This document shows, in pieces, positions 59,239-64,000 of a stretch of 64,000 nucleotides of DNA (position 1 is the first letter of the stretch; the number at the start of each line of letters is the position of its first letter). This stretch comes from ATZT02 sp046048135. Lineage in GTDB: Bacteria; Actinomycetota; Actinomycetes; S36-B12; UBA5976. The stretch covers positions 73,641-137,640 of the forward strand of contig JBJOGR010000050.1 of assembly GCA_046048135.1 (NCBI GenBank), written 5' to 3'. Made by a program: the position numbers and the translations under genes. The notes below the pieces were generated by a model. That model saw only the letters and a program-made list of their open reading frames with translations, was not told the origin of the DNA and did not search any database.

Positions 59239-60075
59239 ATGAAAAGAAGTGATCGAAATTTAATCAAAAAAGTCTTTGTTGAACCTTCCATTAATGATGA
59301 TAAATATTCCAGGGGAGTTTTAGGAGTTTTAACTGGATCAAAGTCTTATCCGGGTGCTGCTTCCTTAACAACTAAAGCAACACTTCGAACTGGTGTGGGG
59401 TTGGTTCGTTTTTTAACTGGGATTAAAGAATTAAATTACTTAGTTTTAGAAAAATCACCTGAAGTTGTGATTAAAGATAGTCAAGTACAAGCCTGGCTAA
59501 TAGGTTCTGGGATAGAAAAAAATGGGGGAAAGTTTAAAACCAGAAGAAAGATTAAAAAAGCATTAAACCAAAAATTACCTACAGTACTAGATGCAGGAGC
59601 CATCAATTTTGTAACAAGGCTTGAAACAAATTCAATAATTACACCCCATTACAAAGAACTACAAGAACTTTTAACGGCAAATTCAATTGAGGTATCTCTT
59701 TCAGAGATTAAGAAAGATCCTTTGAAATGGGCGAAAAAAGCAAGCCTTGAATTTAAAACCACAGTACTTTTAAAAGGCAATACCACCATTATTTGTGATG
59801 CCAAATCAGTAGTTGAAATTAAAAGTGGCACAACTTATCTTGCAACAGCTGGATCTGGAGATGTTTTATCTGGAATCTTGGGTGCTTTAGTGGCAACAAA
59901 TTATTTAAGACTTAGAAATAAGACAATTTCTCTGCTAGAAATAGCGCATGCTGCAGTAGTAATTCATCAAGAGGTAAGCCTTGAGGCTTCTAATGCTGGA
60001 CCAATTAGTGCTTCGATGATTATTGAGAAAATAAGTCCAGTAATCGCTAAGGCTTTATCTACTAAGTTCATCTAA
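59239..60075 (+). CDS. nnrD: ADP-dependent NAD(P)HX dehydratase (kinase-fold domain only)
   Basis: Repairs hydrated NAD(P)H. The protein (278 residues from ATG 59239) has a ribokinase-like fold: GVLGVLTGSKSYPGAASLTTKATLRTGVGLVRF, TVLDAGAINF, IITPHYKELQELL, and the anion hole TAGSGDVLSGILGALVA. The epimerase domain NnrE, often fused to the N-terminus, is absent. The frame is also open to a TTG at 59230; ATG is preferred. Its end overlaps the oxidase gene on the other strand by 21 nt. Confidence 0.88.
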   Translation: MKRSDRNLIKKVFVEPSINDDKYSRGVLGVLTGSKSYPGAASLTTKATLRTGVGLVRFLTGIKELNYLVLEKSPEVVIKDSQVQAWLIGSGIEKNGGKFKTRRKIKKALNQKLPTVLDAGAINFVTRLETNSIITPHYKELQELLTANSIEVSLSEIKKDPLKWAKKASLEFKTTVLLKGNTTIICDAKSVVEIKSGTTYLATAGSGDVLSGILGALVATNYLRLRNKTISLLEIAHAAVVIHQEVSLEASNAGPISASMIIEKISPVIAKALSTKFI

Positions 60076-62838
60076 AAGTTCAACAATATGAACATAGGTT
60101 TTACCGGTAGCTTTACTTAAAGCAATCTGGCAAGGCCTATTAGTTGAAGCAAAATATTGAATATCTTGCTTGTTTATTTCTTGAGCTTCTTTTTCTGTGG
60201 CAGATTCTGTGAGTTCTGGATGTAAAAGTCCTCTATCTCCTGCAAATCCACAACATGACCAATCAAGGGGAGTTATAACTTCATTCGAAATACTTTGAGC
60301 TATTTGGTTTAAGTATTTATTTGTGCCCATTTCAACTCCAGAGCAAGTTGGGTGAAGGGCTAAAGTTGATATTTTTTTAGTTATTTCTAATTTCGGTAAA
60401 ACCGATTCAGCTACAAATTGAACTAAATCTTTAGTTTTTATCGAAGTATTGGCAAGTATGTTTTGTAAGCCTTGACTACAAGAAGAAGCATCTGAGACTA
60501 CCTCTATTGAGGAATCATTTAAATGCTTCATTATTGAAGAACTCGTTTTTAATGCCATTTCTTCAAAGCCTTGAGTTAGTCCTTTAGAAGACCAAGGAGT
60601 GGCACAACACAATTGATTAATATCTTCAGGAATTAAAACATTTAAATTTGCTTTTTTGCATAGGGAAAGAAAACTTTGAATAGTTAAATCTTGTCCATAT
60701 AGAGAAGTAGTACAGCTTGGAAAATATAGAAGATCTGGATTATCGGTCTTTTTGCCCACTCTAGGTTTTCCACCCTTAGGTAAATCCTTATTCCATAAAG
60801 GCATGGAATTATTGCCGCCAATTTGTCTTGCAATCTTATTTAAAGGAAGGATGATTGAAGATGGAAGTTTTTGGGCAAGACTTAAAAGGTTAGATAACAA
60901 GTTTGTGGTTTTATCCCAATTTTTGCTCGCGATAAATCCTAAATATTGAGAAACATTACTTTGATTTTCACTTCTTAGTCTTTTAACTAAATCTCCAGTG
61001 TTTATATGTACTGGGCAAGCAGTTTGGCACATGCCATCAACAGCACAGGTATCAACTGCTTGGTAGTCGTAGTTTTGCTTAATGGCATCTAACGTTTCTT
61101 GGTCATTTCTTTTTAAAGCTTCTACTTCTGCTCTTCGTAAAGTTATTCTTTGTCGAGGAGTCAAAGTTACATCTTTACTTGGACATACTGTTTCGCAATA
61201 ACCACACTCCACACATTTATCCACCTCTTGATCAATAGTGTTTTGGGTTTTTAAATTCTCTATATAGATTTTTTCATTCTCATTAATAATTACTCCAGGA
61301 TTAAGTAGATTTTTAGGATCTATTAATTTCTTTAAATCAACCATTATTTGGTAAAGCTCTTCTCCAAATTGTTTCTTCACAAAAGGTGCCATGATGCGAC
61401 CTGTGCCATGTTCTGCCTTTAATGAACCTTCTTGAGATAGCACTAGTTCAACTAAATCGTTTGTAAAATCGATGTATCTTTGTAAATGTTTTTCATCATT
61501 AAATTTTTCATTAAGTAAAAAATGCAAATTGCCATCTTTGGCATGGCCAAAGATAACCGAATCCAAATACTGATGTTTATTTAGTAATTGACTTAATTCA
61601 AGGGTTGTTTGATGCAGATTTTGCATGGGCACAGAAATATCTTCCAAAAGTGCAGTTGTGCCTTTGGCTCTATTTCCTGCAACTGCTGCATAAAGTCCTT
61701 TTCGGGCATGCCATAGCTGGTTTCTAACTTCTTGGTCTTTGTGAAATGTGGCGTTTGATTGTCCAATTTCTTGAAAAGTTTTTAAGGCAAGATTTGTTAA
61801 TTCTTCAAGTTCTGATTTTGTTTTTGCTTGGTATTCAACCAAGAGGGCAGCATTATTTAAAAAAGATAAATCTTTTAATACCAAATCTGCCATTTGTTCT
61901 CGCTGGGCAACCTTTAATGAAGAAATATCTAAAAGTTCAATTACATTGGCATTGCTTTCCTTTAAAAGAGGAAGTGATTTTGTGGCTTGTTTTAAATCAT
62001 CAAAAAGAAGTAAAGTGGTGGCATTTTCATTGAGTAAATCAATGGTGTTAAAAGTGGCTTCTGCGATAAAACCTAAGGTTCCTTCACTGCCTACTAATAG
62101 ATGAGTCAAGATATCTAAGGGTTTTTCAAAGTCCACAAATGAATTAAGCCCATAACCCATGGTGTTTTTTATTGAATAGGCTTTATTGATTTTTTCAACT
62201 AAATAAGGTTTTTCAATAATTCTTTTTCTTAAATTGATTAAACCTTCATAAATAAGTGGTTCTTTCATTCTTAATTTTTCATCAGCATCTATTTCTTTGG
62301 AATCAATTAAAGTTCCTGAAGATAAGACAAACTTTAAAGAAGAAAGAGTCTTGTAGGTATTAAAAGTTGTGCCACAGCTCATGCCACTTGAGTTGTTAGC
62401 TATAACACCACCAATGGTGCAGGCAATTTCACTTGCTGGATCTGGACCTAATTTTTTGCCATATTTTCTTAAACTGGCATTAACTCTATTAACAGTTAAA
62501 CCTGGTTCAACTCTAACTTTTTTTCCATCATCTAATAATTCTAAGTTTTTAAAATTTCTTCTAGTATCCACCAGCAATCCATCAGTGACCCCTTGGCCAC
62601 TTAAAGATGTGCCACCTGAGCGAAAAGTTACTCCTAAGTTATTTGCATTAATAATTTTGAAAATATTTGATAAATCTTCAGCTTTTTTGGGTTTTGTGAT
62701 TATTGAAGGAGTTAAAAGGTAGTGAGATGCATCATTGGCATAAGTTAAGCGATCAAATAGATTATTTGAAACAAAATCAATATCTTTTTGTTTAAGTTGA
62801 GCTACTAAAGAATCTATATTTTGTTTAGTGAGATTCAC
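60055..62838 (-). CDS. FAD/Fe-S oxidase, D-lactate dehydrogenase (GlcD-GlcF fusion) type
   Basis: A 927-residue fusion: FAD-binding domain (about 40-190, FRSGGTSLSGQGVTDGLLVDT, CTIGGVIANNSSGMSCGT), FAD-oxidase C domain (about 280-515, GHAKDGNLHF, EHGTGRIMAPF), two 4Fe-4S motifs (Cys542/545/548/552 and Cys598...604/608), then two CCG domains (CCATPWSS, CCGFAGDRG). This design is that of quinone-linked D-2-hydroxyacid dehydrogenases such as D-lactate or D-2-hydroxyglutarate dehydrogenases. The substrate is not certain. It overlaps the IlvD/Edd-like gene upstream by 14 nt, so the two are coupled and may serve one sugar-acid or hydroxyacid pathway. Confidence 0.88.
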   Translation of the reverse strand: MNLTKQNIDSLVAQLKQKDIDFVSNNLFDRLTYANDASHYLLTPSIITKPKKAEDLSNIFKIINANNLGVTFRSGGTSLSGQGVTDGLLVDTRRNFKNLELLDDGKKVRVEPGLTVNRVNASLRKYGKKLGPDPASEIACTIGGVIANNSSGMSCGTTFNTYKTLSSLKFVLSSGTLIDSKEIDADEKLRMKEPLIYEGLINLRKRIIEKPYLVEKINKAYSIKNTMGYGLNSFVDFEKPLDILTHLLVGSEGTLGFIAEATFNTIDLLNENATTLLLFDDLKQATKSLPLLKESNANVIELLDISSLKVAQREQMADLVLKDLSFLNNAALLVEYQAKTKSELEELTNLALKTFQEIGQSNATFHKDQEVRNQLWHARKGLYAAVAGNRAKGTTALLEDISVPMQNLHQTTLELSQLLNKHQYLDSVIFGHAKDGNLHFLLNEKFNDEKHLQRYIDFTNDLVELVLSQEGSLKAEHGTGRIMAPFVKKQFGEELYQIMVDLKKLIDPKNLLNPGVIINENEKIYIENLKTQNTIDQEVDKCVECGYCETVCPSKDVTLTPRQRITLRRAEVEALKRNDQETLDAIKQNYDYQAVDTCAVDGMCQTACPVHINTGDLVKRLRSENQSNVSQYLGFIASKNWDKTTNLLSNLLSLAQKLPSSIILPLNKIARQIGGNNSMPLWNKDLPKGGKPRVGKKTDNPDLLYFPSCTTSLYGQDLTIQSFLSLCKKANLNVLIPEDINQLCCATPWSSKGLTQGFEEMALKTSSSIMKHLNDSSIEVVSDASSCSQGLQNILANTSIKTKDLVQFVAESVLPKLEITKKISTLALHPTCSGVEMGTNKYLNQIAQSISNEVITPLDWSCCGFAGDRGLLHPELTESATEKEAQEINKQDIQYFASTNRPCQIALSKATGKTYVHIVELLDELSR

Positions 62839-64000
62839 GAGTCACCTGGGAACCACTTGATCCCACAAGGAAATCTAAATCACAGCCAGTGTCTGCTTGT
62901 AAAACATGATCAACATAAAGTTTTTGCCAACCTCGATTTGGTTTTGCTAATGAATCAAGCATTGCTTGGCTTGGTTTTCTGCTCTTTAGTTCTTCATCAC
63001 TTAATTCAACATTTAAAGTTCTGTTTTCTACATCTAGAGAAATAACATCACCTGTTTTTATGTAAGCCAAAGGTCCAAGAGCAGCTGCTTCTGGTGCAAC
63101 ATGCAAAATGACTGTGCCATATGCAGTTCCACTCATACGTCCATCACAAATTCGAACCATATCTCTGATTCCTTGATTAAGAAGTTTTTGTGGCATTGGC
63201 ATATTGGCAACTTCTGGCATACCTGGATAACCTTTTGGACCACATCCTCGTAAAACTAAAACAGTATCTTTATCAACTTCTAGATTTGGATCATCAATTC
63301 TGTTATGAAAATCTTCAATTGAATCAAACACTAAAGCTTTACCTTTATGTTTTAGTAATTCTTTACTTGCAGCAACAGGTTTTATCACTGCCCCTAATGG
63401 TGCAAGATTTCCTTTTAATACAACAATTCCAGCAGAATCCTTCAAAGGTTTATTTCTTTTACTTATAACTGTTTCATCAAAAATTTCTGCATTATCGAGA
63501 TAACTTACTAAAGTTTTTCCAGTCACAGTTATTGCTTTTGGATCAAGTAAATCTTTCAATTCTTTTAATAGAGCCAGAAGTCCACCACTTCTAAAGAAAT
63601 CTTCCATCAAGAATTGTCCTGCAGGTTGTAAATTTGCTAACAAAGGAACTTTTGATCCAGTTTTATCAAAATCATCTAAAGTTAAATCAATTCCAAGTCG
63701 ACCTGCAATCGCGAGCAAATGCACCACAGCATTTGTGGAGCCTCCAATTCCAGCAAGTGCCACTATTGCGTTTAAAAATGATCCTTTAGTTAAAACATCA
63801 CTTGGTTTTCTATCAGCCTTAACCATTTCAACAATTAATCTGCCGGTTTCTTGAGCTGTTTGTAAAAGTCTTGAATCAGGAGCTGGAGTTCCAGCAATTC
63901 CAGGAATTGTCATTCCTAAACTTTCAGCAACACAACCCATAGTTGAAGCTGTTCCCATGGTGTTGCAATGTCCACGACTTCTAATCATGGAAGATTCAGA
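62825..64000 (-). CDS. IlvD/Edd-family sugar-acid dehydratase, 5' end cut by the window
   Basis: The frame is open to base 64000, so the N-terminus is missing; about 391 C-terminal residues are seen. GHCNTMGTASTMGCVAESLGM corresponds to the third cluster-Cys region of IlvD, and GCGPKGYPGMPEVANMPMP with RICDGRMSGTAYGTVILHVAPEAA marks the sugar-acid (arabonate/xylonate/gluconate-like) branch rather than the amino-acid branch. It is clearly distinct from ilvD at 729-2414. Its stop overlaps the oxidase start by 14 nt. Confidence 0.9.
   Translation of the reverse strand, partial: SESSMIRSRGHCNTMGTASTMGCVAESLGMTIPGIAGTPAPDSRLLQTAQETGRLIVEMVKADRKPSDVLTKGSFLNAIVALAGIGGSTNAVVHLLAIAGRLGIDLTLDDFDKTGSKVPLLANLQPAGQFLMEDFFRSGGLLALLKELKDLLDPKAITVTGKTLVSYLDNAEIFDETVISKRNKPLKDSAGIVVLKGNLAPLGAVIKPVAASKELLKHKGKALVFDSIEDFHNRIDDPNLEVDKDTVLVLRGCGPKGYPGMPEVANMPMPQKLLNQGIRDMVRICDGRMSGTAYGTVILHVAPEAAALGPLAYIKTGDVISLDVENRTLNVELSDEELKSRKPSQAMLDSLAKPNRGWQKLYVDHVLQADTGCDLDFLVGSSGSQVTRESH

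Overview
The window is a 64-kb piece of a compact, visibly AT-rich bacterial chromosome. Gene content and order are actinobacterial: long-form LeuA, polyphosphate glucokinase, a HU protein with a Lys/Ala tail, a SepIVA-like coiled-coil protein next to DUF177-rpmF-rnc-mutM-smc-ftsY, and amt-glnB-glnD-ffh-rpsP-KH-rimM-trmD-rplS-lepB-rnhB. This order follows, from memory, the Mycobacterium tuberculosis stretch from gatB (Rv3009c) to rnhB (Rv2902c). Strong A/T codon bias (AGA for Arg, TTA for Leu), overlapping genes and convergent genes that share stop codons suggest a streamlined, free-living aquatic actinobacterium (Nanopelagicales/acI-like or a similar picoplanktonic lineage). The lineage is an inference; no rRNA is present.

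Layout. 1-19.5 kb: end of gatB, then an almost complete branched-chain amino acid block (ilvD, ilvBNC, leuA, leuB, ilvE, cimA, leuCD) with serA, gltX, tRNA-Gln, an L-lactate dehydrogenase-type gene and tRNA-Glu. 19.5-35 kb: hup, plsC-gpsA-ddl, thiL, rpmB, recG-rsmD-coaD, the cell-division/ribosome group, and smc-ftsY. 35-41 kb: an accessory insert (cupin, TauE-type permease, HAD phosphatase, two glycosyltransferases, SGNH hydrolase, methylglyoxal synthase). 41-52 kb: nitrogen sensing (amt-glnB-glnD), ffh, a three-gene insert (collagen-like surface protein, membrane protein, XRE regulator), then rpsP to rnhB. 52-64 kb: accessory and metabolic genes (DUF2231-cytochrome b5 fusion, ppgK, aquaporin, apt, map, secreted trypsin-like protease, tiny histone-H1-like protein, MFS exporter, NAD(P)HX dehydratase, a giant FAD/Fe-S oxidase and the start of an IlvD/Edd sugar-acid dehydratase).

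The most interesting structure is regulatory. Three separate leader peptides precede three branched-chain biosynthesis units, each with a run of codons for a different branched-chain amino acid: MRNALVVVSERVG before ilvB (Val), MIRCLLLHSRSEA before leuA (Leu) and MKYQIIIR before cimA (Ile). The ilvB and cimA leaders are followed by hairpins and T-tract terminators; the leuA leader overlaps a large stem whose loop can form a pseudoknot, like the LEU element described upstream of actinobacterial leuA. The Ile leader before citramalate synthase is the best candidate for something not described before. Several genes, and the ilvB leader peptide, start 6-7 nt after a TANNNT -10 box, which suggests leaderless transcripts.

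No rRNA, insertion sequence, prophage or CRISPR array was seen. No gap between genes exceeds about 300 bases.
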